Assembly (NCBI GenBank): GCA_013202925.1
Contig: JABMRA010000078.1
Span: 1-12,330, forward strand
From: Candidatus Omnitrophota bacterium
GTDB taxonomy: Bacteria > Omnitrophota > Gorgyraeia > Gorgyraeales > Gorgyraeaceae
DNA length: 12,330 nt
Direction of reading: 5' to 3'
Made by a program: the position numbers and the translations under genes. The notes under the pieces were generated by a model. It had not been told where the DNA came from. It saw only the letters and a program-made list of their open reading frames with translations, and did not search any database. This document shows positions 1-7,078 of this stretch, piece after piece. Every line of letters begins with the position of its first letter. The first letter of the stretch is position 1.

Positions 1-493
1 CATAAAAAGGAAAAGGATAGAAGAGGGCCTGAGGGCATTGATGCACAAAAAACTCTACCCCACGATAAAGACAAATAATCGCTTGAAAAAAATGGCAATC
101 TCTCCTATAAGCAATGTATTGACGATGTTTGATCTTTTAAAGCGGCCAGAGGTCGATTTTGATACCCTAATGAACATGGACGGCCTTAAGAAAAAGATAG
201 GAGATGAAGAGATAAGGCAGATAGAGATAGAGGTTAAATACAAAGGTTTTATTGAAAGGCAGAAAAGGGAGATCGAGAATTTTAAGCGGATTGAGAAAAT
301 CAGAATACCTGATGATTTTAAGTTTTATAAGATCCCAGGGCTTTCGAACGAGATCAGCGAAAAACTTACAGCGGCCCGGCCGATAAGCCTCGGCCATGCG
401 TCAAGGATCTCAGGCGTAACGCCTGTTGCAATCTCGATCCTCATGGTGTATCTTAAAAGGTGGAGAGAGGACAGATGGAAAAAAAGACAGTAA
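1..493 (+). CDS. mnmG: tRNA uridine-5-carboxymethylaminomethyl modification enzyme MnmG, C-terminal part
   Basis: MnmG works with MnmE to install the carboxymethylaminomethyl group on the wobble uridine of certain tRNAs, using FAD and a folate donor. Only about 163 C-terminal residues are visible; the frame is open from base 2, so the gene starts before the window. What is seen is the family's C-terminal helical domain, with LLKRPEV, a KYKGFIERQ segment, KIPGLS and the near-terminal ASRISGVTPVAISILMVYL. This domain contacts MnmE and tRNA in studied homologues. The FAD-binding part is outside the window. Its last 19 bases overlap the start of guaA, so the two are probably translated together. 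The ATG at 41 and TTG at 38 are internal codons, not starts. Confidence 0.93.
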   Translation, partial: IKRKRIEEGLRALMHKKLYPTIKTNNRLKKMAISPISNVLTMFDLLKRPEVDFDTLMNMDGLKKKIGDEEIRQIEIEVKYKGFIERQKREIENFKRIEKIRIPDDFKFYKIPGLSNEISEKLTAARPISLGHASRISGVTPVAISILMVYLKRWREDRWKKRQ

Positions 494-2016
494 TCGTTCT
501 GGATTTCGGGGCGCAATACAACCAGCTTATAGCAAGGCGGGTAAGGGAGTGCAATGTCTACTGCGTGCTCCTGCCTTACAATACTCCGGTATCCAGGATC
601 AAGGCATTAAAACCGAGCGGCATCATAATGACAGGAGGGCCGTCCAGTGTCTCCATGAAGGGTTCTCCAAGATGTGATTCACGGATCTTTGGCCTGGGGG
701 TCCCTATCCTGGGTATATGTTATGGTATGCAGCTCATGGGGTATATGCTTGGCGGCAGGGTCGGCCAGACCAGAAAGCGTGAATACGGTCATGCAGATTT
801 AGTAATAGATAACAAAGAAAAGGTTTTTTCAGGATTGAAGAAAAAAGAAAAGGTCTGGATGAGTCATGGTGACCAGGTCCTTAAGCTTCCCAAAGGTTTT
901 GTAAGGCTCGCCCACACAAAAAATTCGAAGATCGCGAGCATGTGCCATCCTGAGAAAAAATTCTACGGCGTACAGTTTCATCCTGAGGTGATCCATACGC
1001 CAAAGGGCATGCAGATCTTCAGGAATTTTCTTTATAGAATAGCAGGCCTAAAGCCGACGTGGACGATGCGTTCTTTTATTAAAGAGGCAGTAAGGGATAT
1101 GCGCTCAGCAGTCGGTAAGGAAAAGGTGGTTTTGGGTTTAAGCGGAGGCGTGGATTCGTCTGTTGCGGCAGCATTGCTGCACAGGGCAATCGGGAAAAGG
1201 CTTCATTGCATCTTTGTAGATAATGGGCTATTGAGAAAGGATGAAAAGGCGAATGTCGTAGACACCTTTGAGAGGCATCTCCATGTAAACCTTTATGTTG
1301 CTGATGCAGAAAAGAGCTTTCTTAAAGCGCTGGAGGATGTCATAGACCCTGAGAGAAAGCGAAAGATCATAGGCAGGGAATTTATAAGGGTTTTTGAGAG
1401 CGAAGCAAGGCATCTTGGCAAGGTAAGATTTTTGGCCCAGGGCACACTCTATCCTGATGTGATCGAGAGCGTGTCTGCAAAAGGAGGGCCGTCTGCCACG
1501 ATCAAGACGCATCACAATGTAGGGGGCCTCCCCAAAAAAATGGGATTCAAACTCATAGAGCCATTAAAGGATTTATTCAAGGATGAAGTGAGAAAATTAG
1601 GGAAAGAGCTTGGCCTGAGCGATAAGCTGGTTTACAGGCAGCCGTTTCCAGGGCCCGGCCTTGCTGTAAGGATCATAGGAGATGTAACAAAGAAGCGCCT
1701 GGATATTTTACGCGAGGCAGATGCGGCCGTGCAGGAAGAGATGGAAAGATACGATGGCTACAAAGGGATCTGGCAGTCGTTCGCAGTGCTCCTGCCTGTC
1801 AAAACAGTTGGTGTAATGGGAGACGAGAGGACCTATGAGAATGTCGTGGCCCTTCGCATTGTCACAAGCCTTGATGCAATGACAGCAGACTGGGCCAAGG
1901 TCCCCTATGATATCTTAGGCAGGATTTCCAACCGCATAATAAACGAAGTAAAGGGTGTCAATAGAGTCGTCTACGACATCAGTTCCAAGCCGCCCTCGAC
2001 CATAGAATGGGAATAG
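475..2016 (+). CDS. guaA: GMP synthase (glutamine-hydrolysing)
   Basis: Converts XMP to GMP with ATP and glutamine, the last step of GMP synthesis, in the cytoplasm. The protein is 513 residues, the usual length for the two-domain form. The N-terminal class I glutaminase domain has the nucleophile C82 in GICYG and the H169/E171 pair in QFHPEV. The ATP-pyrophosphatase domain carries the P-loop LSGGVDSS at about 222-229. The dimerisation domain contains PFPGPGLAVR and ends in the conserved PPSTIEWE. I chose ATG 475 because it gives the standard MEKKTVIVLDFG beginning and has a GGAGAGAGG-like ribosome site just upstream; an in-frame GTG at 460 would add five atypical residues. It overlaps mnmG by 19 bases and ends 10 bases from the convergent lpxB stop. 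Confidence 0.97.
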   Translation: MEKKTVIVLDFGAQYNQLIARRVRECNVYCVLLPYNTPVSRIKALKPSGIIMTGGPSSVSMKGSPRCDSRIFGLGVPILGICYGMQLMGYMLGGRVGQTRKREYGHADLVIDNKEKVFSGLKKKEKVWMSHGDQVLKLPKGFVRLAHTKNSKIASMCHPEKKFYGVQFHPEVIHTPKGMQIFRNFLYRIAGLKPTWTMRSFIKEAVRDMRSAVGKEKVVLGLSGGVDSSVAAALLHRAIGKRLHCIFVDNGLLRKDEKANVVDTFERHLHVNLYVADAEKSFLKALEDVIDPERKRKIIGREFIRVFESEARHLGKVRFLAQGTLYPDVIESVSAKGGPSATIKTHHNVGGLPKKMGFKLIEPLKDLFKDEVRKLGKELGLSDKLVYRQPFPGPGLAVRIIGDVTKKRLDILREADAAVQEEMERYDGYKGIWQSFAVLLPVKTVGVMGDERTYENVVALRIVTSLDAMTADWAKVPYDILGRISNRIINEVKGVNRVVYDISSKPPSTIEWE

Positions 2017-2026
2017 GAAGCAGTTT

Positions 2027-3163
2027 CTATGAGAGGAGTTTGTGGATCAGGTGGCTGGCGCGCTCTACGGCACCTTTTTCGCCAAGCCTTTCTTCAATCC
2101 TTCTTAAAGATTCCTTTATATCTGCCTGTTTAGTTTTATTGTTTAGAATCGCAAGGGATTCGCGTGCAATGTTTGACGGGGTTACCTGAAACTGCACCAG
2201 TTCCGGCACGATCCTTTTTCCTGCCACCACATTCACAAGCCCGATATCAGGTATCTTTATCAGGTTCCTTGCGAATAACCATGTGAGAAAAGAGGTCTTG
2301 TAGATCACCACCATGGGTTTTTTCATGATGGCTGTCTCAAGCGTTGCGCTGCCAGAGGAGACGATTACGAGGTCAGATACCTCCATGATCTCATAGGGCC
2401 TGTTTTCAAGGGAGTGCGGTTTTATCTTTGAGCAAGAGATTATATTATTGTATATGGATTTATCGAGTTCTTTCCTGCGGGAGAGGATGAATTCAGCCTC
2501 TGGCAGCCTTTTTTTGATTATCTCACAGGCCTTTAGCATAGGCGCCAGGTGCCTTTCGATCTCCTTTGCCCTTGAACCGGGGAGAAGGGCGATCTTTGTA
2601 GAATGGTGTTTGAGGTGCAGGTGTTTTATCGTCTCTTCCTTTTTCCATCCGGACCTTACTATGTCCAGGAAGGGATGTCCTACAAAGTGCACCTTTATCC
2701 CCGCGTCTCTATAGAGCGATTCTTCAAACCCGAATATCACGATCATCTTGTCGACGTATTTTTTTATCTCTTTTATCCTCTCTTTGCCCCACGCCCATAT
2801 CTGCGGGCTTATGTAATATATGACAGGGATATTCTTTTCTTTTACGTATTTTGCAAATCGGAGATTGAATCCAGGGTAGTCGACCAGGATCACGGCATCA
2901 GGCCTTTTTGTTTCAAGGAGCAAAATTAGCTTTTGGAGGAGGTTTTTGAATGTGCGGAAGTGTTTCAGGACTTCTATGAATCCCACGACGGCAAGTTCCA
3001 CTACGTCGTAGATGATCTCTGCGCCCGCGTCCTGCATCCTTTTGCCGCCGACGCCAAAGATCTCTATGTGGGGGTCGATCGATTTAAGGGCCTTGACAAG
3101 GCAGGCTGCGTGCAGGTCGCCGGATGTCTCGCCTGCAATGATCATGATGCGTTTTTTCTTCAT
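2027..3163 (-). CDS. lpxB: Lipid-A-disaccharide synthase LpxB
   Basis: Glycosyltransferase family 19 enzyme that joins UDP-2,3-diacylglucosamine to lipid X, giving the lipid A disaccharide 1-phosphate at the inner face of the inner membrane. The 378 residues match the family length. Visible hallmarks are GETSGD at 11-16, GVGGKRMQDAG, DYPGFNLR, YYISPQIWAWG, FVGHPFLD, ALLPGSRAKEI, SSGSATLE and NVVAGKRIVPELVQ, in the family's order. The ATG overlaps the upstream oxidoreductase stop as ATGA, indicating translational coupling. Its presence implies lipopolysaccharide or another lipid A-based outer membrane. It converges on guaA with no room for a separate terminator. Confidence 0.96.
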   Translation of the reverse strand: MKKKRIMIIAGETSGDLHAACLVKALKSIDPHIEIFGVGGKRMQDAGAEIIYDVVELAVVGFIEVLKHFRTFKNLLQKLILLLETKRPDAVILVDYPGFNLRFAKYVKEKNIPVIYYISPQIWAWGKERIKEIKKYVDKMIVIFGFEESLYRDAGIKVHFVGHPFLDIVRSGWKKEETIKHLHLKHHSTKIALLPGSRAKEIERHLAPMLKACEIIKKRLPEAEFILSRRKELDKSIYNNIISCSKIKPHSLENRPYEIMEVSDLVIVSSGSATLETAIMKKPMVVIYKTSFLTWLFARNLIKIPDIGLVNVVAGKRIVPELVQFQVTPSNIARESLAILNNKTKQADIKESLRRIEERLGEKGAVERASHLIHKLLS

Positions 3164-4077
3164 GGGTTAAGTTTTTTAATTATCCTGTGAGCGACCAGTA
3201 GGGCATTGTATGCTTCTTGGCCTGATACTAGAGGCCTTTTTTTATTGAGGACACAACTGACAAAAGAGGAGATCTCTTTCTGCAGTGGCTGTTCTTTTTT
3301 TATGTCTATCTTTTGCGAGGAGATCTTATTTTTTGTTTTTCTGGAGATAACTACCTCCTGCGCGCCGTAATCCAGGGATATGTAGCAGTCTTTCTGGAAT
3401 ATCCTTATTTTTCTCAAAGAATCATCTGTCACGCGGCTTGCAGTGAGGTCGCATATAGCGCCGTTTTTAAATCTTATCCTTGCGTTTGCGATATCTTCGT
3501 GTTTCGTGAGGATCTTTACGCCAATGGCCTGTATGTCCCGTATCTTTGATTTTACGAGGCCCAGGATTATGTCTATGTCATGGATCATGAGGTCAAGGAC
3601 CACGCCCACGTCCTTTACGCGGGGCGTAAACGGGCCCAGGCGATGCGCCTCTATGAATTTTGGCCTGGAAAGTATTTTTTCTATTGCCTGGATGGCAGAG
3701 TTGAAGCGTTCCACATGCCCCACCTGTATTATCAGGCGTTTTTTTCTGGCAAGCCTTACAAGGCCCCCTGCCTGTTTTGGCGTTTTTGTGATGGGTTTTT
3801 CTATAAGTACAGGCACGTTGTTATTCAGGAAGAACTTTGCGATTTTATAATGGGTGGATGTGGGCGTGACAATGCTGACCGCGTCTATTTGCTTTTTGAG
3901 AAGCCCTGCATAATTTGTGCACCAGGGGCTTTTCAAGGAGCGGCCTATAAGCCCGGCCCTATGTTTGTCAATGTCGCAGACGCCTGCGAGCTCCACGTTC
4001 TTTAATCTTGAGTATATCCGGGCGTGTAAGGACCCTAGTCTCCCCAGTCCGACCACCCCAACACGGAGTTTTTTCAT
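3160..4077 (-). CDS. Gfo/Idh/MocA-family NAD(P)-dependent oxidoreductase, lpxB-linked
   Basis: Sugar-type dehydrogenase of 305 residues. Seen: the N-terminal Rossmann motif G10xG12xxG15, the EKP motif at 93-95, HVERFN at 121-126, and the family's GxxxDxxxH motif at 158-166 with D162 and H166, then HDID-type continuation. It lies immediately upstream of lpxB with a 4-base overlap. In known systems a member of this family, GnnA, oxidises the 3-hydroxyl of UDP-GlcNAc so that GnnB can aminate it, giving lipid A with amide-linked 3-acyl chains; gnnA is found beside lpx genes in some bacteria. That makes a GnnA-like role plausible, but no GnnB aminotransferase or lpxA is in view, so the substrate is inferred from context only. 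ATG 4077 gives the canonical MKKLRVGVVG start; its ribosome site is weak, with GAGG about 20 bases upstream. Confidence 0.88.
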   Translation of the reverse strand: MKKLRVGVVGLGRLGSLHARIYSRLKNVELAGVCDIDKHRAGLIGRSLKSPWCTNYAGLLKKQIDAVSIVTPTSTHYKIAKFFLNNNVPVLIEKPITKTPKQAGGLVRLARKKRLIIQVGHVERFNSAIQAIEKILSRPKFIEAHRLGPFTPRVKDVGVVLDLMIHDIDIILGLVKSKIRDIQAIGVKILTKHEDIANARIRFKNGAICDLTASRVTDDSLRKIRIFQKDCYISLDYGAQEVVISRKTKNKISSQKIDIKKEQPLQKEISSFVSCVLNKKRPLVSGQEAYNALLVAHRIIKKLNP

Positions 4078-4123
4078 ATCTACAATAATAACAAAGACCT
4101 CGACAAAAGTCAATGAGCGTGAT

Positions 4124-4152
4124 AATATAAGTGAAATCATAAGTTACGTCAA
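4124..4152 (-). promoter_or_regulatory. Promoter for the oxidoreductase-lpxB operon
   Basis: Read on the minus strand, TTGACG (4152-4147) and TATATT (4129-4124) are separated by exactly 17 bases, a good sigma-70-type arrangement. Transcription would start near 4117, leaving a leader of about 40 bases before the ATG at 4077. The -35 box lies inside the left arm of the large inverted repeat at 4139-4173, so anything binding that palindrome would affect this promoter. Confidence 0.6.
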
Positions 4153-4173
4153 TCTTCGATTGACGTAACTTAT
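4139..4173. repeat. Perfect inverted repeat, 16-base arms, TTC loop
   Basis: Bases 4139-4154 are exactly complementary to 4158-4173, leaving the three-base centre TTC (4155-4157). The right arm reads GATTGACGTAACTTAT. It lies between divergent operons and covers the -35 box of the minus-strand promoter. It could be a protein-binding operator, a transcribed hairpin, or a member of the compact-palindrome family seen elsewhere in the window. No T-run follows the arms, so a terminator is unlikely. Confidence 0.9.
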
Positions 4174-4183
4174 TGGATTAAAC

Positions 4184-4204
4184 TTATCCGCCTTAGGCGG
4201 ATAA
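4184..4204. repeat. Perfect inverted repeat, 9-base arms, TTA loop
   Basis: TTATCCGCC (4184-4192) and GGCGGATAA (4196-4204) are perfect complements around TTA. It is the second of three compact palindromes between the oxidoreductase and the ABC transporter. The loop is again three bases closed by C-G. Confidence 0.85.
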
Positions 4205-4215
4205 AATTCAGACAT

Positions 4216-4250
4216 GCAATTTACAAAAATCTGAGATTCTTGTAAATTGC
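4216..4250. repeat. Inverted repeat, 16-base arms with one mismatch, TGA loop
   Basis: Arms 4216-4231 and 4235-4250 pair with a single mismatch (A4227 against C4239) around TGA (4232-4234). The outer part is GCAATTTACAA against its complement. It ends 12 bases before the transporter ATG, so if transcribed it would lie in the mRNA leader, where a ribosome site would normally be. The core AATTTAC/GTAAATT recurs in the hairpins beside both tRNA genes. Confidence 0.85.
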
Positions 4251-4261
4251 GTCTTCATTTG

Positions 4262-6076
4262 ATGAAGGACTATATTAGATTCCTAAGGTTTTTGAAGCCG
4301 CATCTCTGGATAATGGTGATCGCAGTTGTATGTATGATCATCTCGTCCGGCATGGGAGGGGTGTCTCTGGGCATGATCATCCCCATGGTGGACAACATCC
4401 TGGCAAACAGGACTATCTCTATCCCAGGCGCCCAGAACCCGCCAGAATTTCTCACATCCCTTATAGATAAGGTAAACAGCATGCCAAAGGCAGCGCTTCT
4501 AAAATGGCTGGTAATTATTATAGCATTAATATTTCTCATAAAGGAGATAGCCCTGTTTTTCCAGACCTATTTTATGAGCAAGGTGGGCCAGTCAGTGCTT
4601 AGGGACGTACGGCAGACCATTTACAAAAAGCTCCTTCAGCTTTCAAATGATTTTTATGCCGAGATGCAGACAGGGAAACTGGTATCGAGGATCACGTTTG
4701 ACGTCGGTATCATCGTAAATTCAATAACAGAGGGGCTCACAGACCTTTTGCTCCAGCCAATACAGCTATGCATGTATCTCGCCATACTTATCGGCATAAA
4801 GATCTATTTCTCGATCTCGTTGACGCTGACATTGATCACCATACTGGTCTTTCCAATCGTGGCATACCCGATAGTGCAGATAGGCAAAAAACTGAGGAAG
4901 ATCTCTACGGCAACACAGGAAAGCATGTCAGATATCAATTCCCTGTTATTTGAGACGATATACGGTATAGGGATAGTAAAGTCATTCTCTGCTGAAAAAT
5001 ATCAGATAGATAAATTCAAACTCCACAGCAACCGTTATTTTAAGATGGTCATGAAGTCAGTGAAGCGCATGGCTGTTATAAGCCCTATCGGAGAGTTCGT
5101 AGGGGTGGCGTGCATGGCAATAGTGTTGTGGCTTGGCGGAAAAGAGATGGTGGAAGGCCGGCTTTCAGCAGGCGCATTCATCGCGTTTTTGGCAGCGCTT
5201 CTCTCCCTCATAAAACCATTCAAGAGATTGAGCAGGCTCTATGGCATAAATCTCCAGGCCATCGCAGCCATAACAAGGGTCTTCAATGTCCTTGATAAGG
5301 AGCCGAGCATAAAAGACAGGCCAGGAGCTGGCGCGCTTTCAGGGCTAATGCGCTCTATCGAGTTTGAAGACATTGATTTTGCTTATGCAGAATCGGCCGT
5401 GCTAAAAAACATAAATATACGTCTTCCAAAAGGCAAGATCCTTGCCATAGTGGGCCTGAGTGGGGCTGGCAAAAGCACGCTTGCAAGTCTTTTGCCAAGG
5501 TTTTACGATCCGAAAAAAGGCAGGGTGCTGATCGACGGAAAGGACATCAGGGATTTAAGCATTGCTTCTCTCCGCGAACACGTAGGGTTGGTGACGCAGG
5601 AAACCATACTCTTTAATGATTCTATCCGCAATAACATTGCATTCGGCCGGCCCGGGGCAAAGATAGAGGACATCGTCGAGGCAGCAAAGGCAGCGAATGC
5701 CCATGATTTTATTCTTAAGACAGAAAAGGGCTATGATACGTTTATAGGGGACAGGGGCATGAGGCTTTCCGGCGGAGAGAAGCAGCGCATTGCGATTGCC
5801 AGGGCCATTTTTAAAGACCCCCCGATACTCATACTGGACGAGGCCACAAGCCAGCTGGATACCGAGTCAGAGCGGCTTGTCCAGGAGGCAATAGACAGGC
5901 TAATGGCCCACAGGACAGTGCTTGTAATTGCCCACAGGCTTTCCACTGTAGAGCATGCGGACAATATAGTGGTGCTTGACGCAGGAAGGATAGTGGAGCA
6001 TGGCACGCACGACCATCTGCTCCAGGTCCAGGGCGTGTACAAGCGGCTCTATGAGCTGCAGTTCAGAAATGCTTGA
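4262..6076 (+). CDS. msbA: ABC transporter, MsbA-type lipid exporter (fused permease and ATPase)
   Basis: A half-transporter of 604 residues acting as a dimer in the inner membrane. The N-terminal part has about six membrane segments, for example near residues 17-40, 80-100, 160-215 and 280-325. The C-terminal ATPase has Walker A GLSGAGKST at about 398-406, signature LSGGE at 502-506, Walker B ILILD with D526 and catalytic E527, and the switch histidine H558 in AHRLS. MsbA flips core lipid A to the outer leaflet. Divergence from lpxB supports a lipid A role, but the family also exports other lipids and drugs, so the symbol is provisional. ATG 4262 is preferred; the in-frame TTG at 4247 lies inside a hairpin. 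No clear ribosome site is seen. A weak promoter (TAAACT 4179, TAAAAT 4202, 17 apart) is possible. Confidence 0.88.
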   Translation: MKDYIRFLRFLKPHLWIMVIAVVCMIISSGMGGVSLGMIIPMVDNILANRTISIPGAQNPPEFLTSLIDKVNSMPKAALLKWLVIIIALIFLIKEIALFFQTYFMSKVGQSVLRDVRQTIYKKLLQLSNDFYAEMQTGKLVSRITFDVGIIVNSITEGLTDLLLQPIQLCMYLAILIGIKIYFSISLTLTLITILVFPIVAYPIVQIGKKLRKISTATQESMSDINSLLFETIYGIGIVKSFSAEKYQIDKFKLHSNRYFKMVMKSVKRMAVISPIGEFVGVACMAIVLWLGGKEMVEGRLSAGAFIAFLAALLSLIKPFKRLSRLYGINLQAIAAITRVFNVLDKEPSIKDRPGAGALSGLMRSIEFEDIDFAYAESAVLKNINIRLPKGKILAIVGLSGAGKSTLASLLPRFYDPKKGRVLIDGKDIRDLSIASLREHVGLVTQETILFNDSIRNNIAFGRPGAKIEDIVEAAKAANAHDFILKTEKGYDTFIGDRGMRLSGGEKQRIAIARAIFKDPPILILDEATSQLDTESERLVQEAIDRLMAHRTVLVIAHRLSTVEHADNIVVLDAGRIVEHGTHDHLLQVQGVYKRLYELQFRNA

Positions 6077-6132
6077 CACTTTTAACATTGTCAAAAATGT
6101 AAACTTAGCGGAAGCGCAGGCGTAAAAAGTGC

Positions 6133-6160
6133 TTGCAAAAGAAGACCCGTGTGTTATAAT
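6133..6160 (+). promoter_or_regulatory. Promoter of the rpsB-tsf-pyrH-frr operon
   Basis: TTGCAA (6133-6138) and a perfect TATAAT (6155-6160) are 16 bases apart, with TG one base before the -10 (TGTTATAAT), an extended -10. Start of transcription is expected near 6167, giving a leader of about 40 bases. No terminator for the upstream transporter gene is visible between 6077 and 6132, so readthrough may add to expression. Confidence 0.75.
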
Positions 6161-6196
6161 ATCAAAACTAAAATAAAGACGTAACTTGTTAATATC

Positions 6197-6204
6197 AAGG
6201 AGGT
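6197..6204 (+). promoter_or_regulatory. Ribosome binding site that fixes the GTG start of rpsB
   Basis: AAGGAGGT is a near-perfect anti-16S complement. It sits 3 bases before GTG 6208, which opens the frame with the expected S2 N-terminus. The overlapping ATG at 6206 is in another frame and is not the start. Confidence 0.8.
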
Positions 6205-6207
6205 AAT

Positions 6208-7077
6208 GTGGATACGGAATTGATCAAGCAACTATTGGAGGCCGGTGCGCACTTTGGCCACAATAGAAGCAGGTGGAACCCTAAGATGAAAAGGTTTATT
6301 TTTGGAGAGAGGAGCAAGATTTATATTATAGATCTTGAAAAGACAGTCGAATTCCTCAACAAGGCAAGGGAGTTTGTAAAACAGATTGCGGCAAATGGCC
6401 AGACAGTGCTTTTCGTGGGCACCAAGAAGCAGGCCCAGGACGTGATCTTTGATGCTGCCCAACGCTCGGGCATGTATTTTGTCAAGGATAGGTGGCTGGG
6501 TGGTACCCTCACAAACTTCAAGACCATACGCAACAGCATAAAGCGGCTCAAAGATATCGAGGCCATGCAGCAGGACGGCACGTTTGATGCCATCAAAAAG
6601 AAAGAAAAGGCCATCCTCACAAAGGAGATGGAGAAACTAAGAAGGAACCTGCAGGGCATAGTAGAGATGAAGAAGATGCCTGGCGCGGTCTTTGTTGTAG
6701 ATGCCAAAAAAGAGGACATAGCTGTTAAAGAGGCAAAAAAGCTCTCTATCCCCATAGTAGCTATCATAGACACAAATGCAGACCCTGACCTTATTGATCA
6801 TCCTATACCAGCCAATGACGATGCCATGCGTTCCATAAGGCTCATAACAAACCTTATTACGGACAGCATCATGGAAGGTAAGAAACAGTTCGATAAGTCA
6901 GAGGTCGATAAAAAGGCCAAAGATAAAGAGATACAGGAAGAGCCGGAAGAGGCTCAGGAGCTTGCTGAAAAATCAGAAGAGCTCGTCGAGGGCATAAAGG
7001 CAGAGCCTGCCAAGGACAAAGAAGAGAAGAGGACAAAGCCCCCCAAAAAAAGGATTTACAAAAGGAAGGTAATCTAA
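6208..7077 (+). CDS. rpsB: 30S ribosomal protein S2
   Basis: Small-subunit protein S2, needed for late 30S assembly and for S1 binding. The protein is 289 residues. Characteristic segments are LLEAGAHFGHNRSRWNPKMK near the start, IYIIDLEKT, FVGTKKQAQD, the RWLGGTLTNFKTI segment, and PGAVFVVDAKKE followed by AIIDTNADPD. The conserved part ends near residue 230. After it is a tail of about 55 residues very rich in K and E, longer than in E. coli S2 and ending in basic KKRIYKRKVI. GTG is the start, set by the strong ribosome site. First gene of the classic rpsB-tsf-pyrH-frr order; one base separates its stop from tsf. Confidence 0.97.
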   Translation: MDTELIKQLLEAGAHFGHNRSRWNPKMKRFIFGERSKIYIIDLEKTVEFLNKAREFVKQIAANGQTVLFVGTKKQAQDVIFDAAQRSGMYFVKDRWLGGTLTNFKTIRNSIKRLKDIEAMQQDGTFDAIKKKEKAILTKEMEKLRRNLQGIVEMKKMPGAVFVVDAKKEDIAVKEAKKLSIPIVAIIDTNADPDLIDHPIPANDDAMRSIRLITNLITDSIMEGKKQFDKSEVDKKAKDKEIQEEPEEAQELAEKSEELVEGIKAEPAKDKEEKRTKPPKKRIYKRKVI

Positions 7078-7078
7078 G

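Noticed and set aside
460..474. In-frame GTG at 460 as guaA start
   Set aside because: It adds five residues not typical of GuaA and lies on the ribosome site of the ATG at 475.
4078..4140. Upstream extension of the oxidoreductase to an ATG at 4140
   Set aside because: The extra 21 residues precede the normal MKKLRVGVVG start and would span the promoter -10.
4247..4261. TTG at 4247 as start of the ABC transporter
   Set aside because: It lies in a hairpin arm, has no ribosome site, and ATG 4262 gives a normal N-terminus.
6073..6078. Perfect TTGACA at the end of the transporter gene as a -35 box
   Set aside because: No -10 at suitable distance; the box at 6133 with TATAAT at 6155 is far better.
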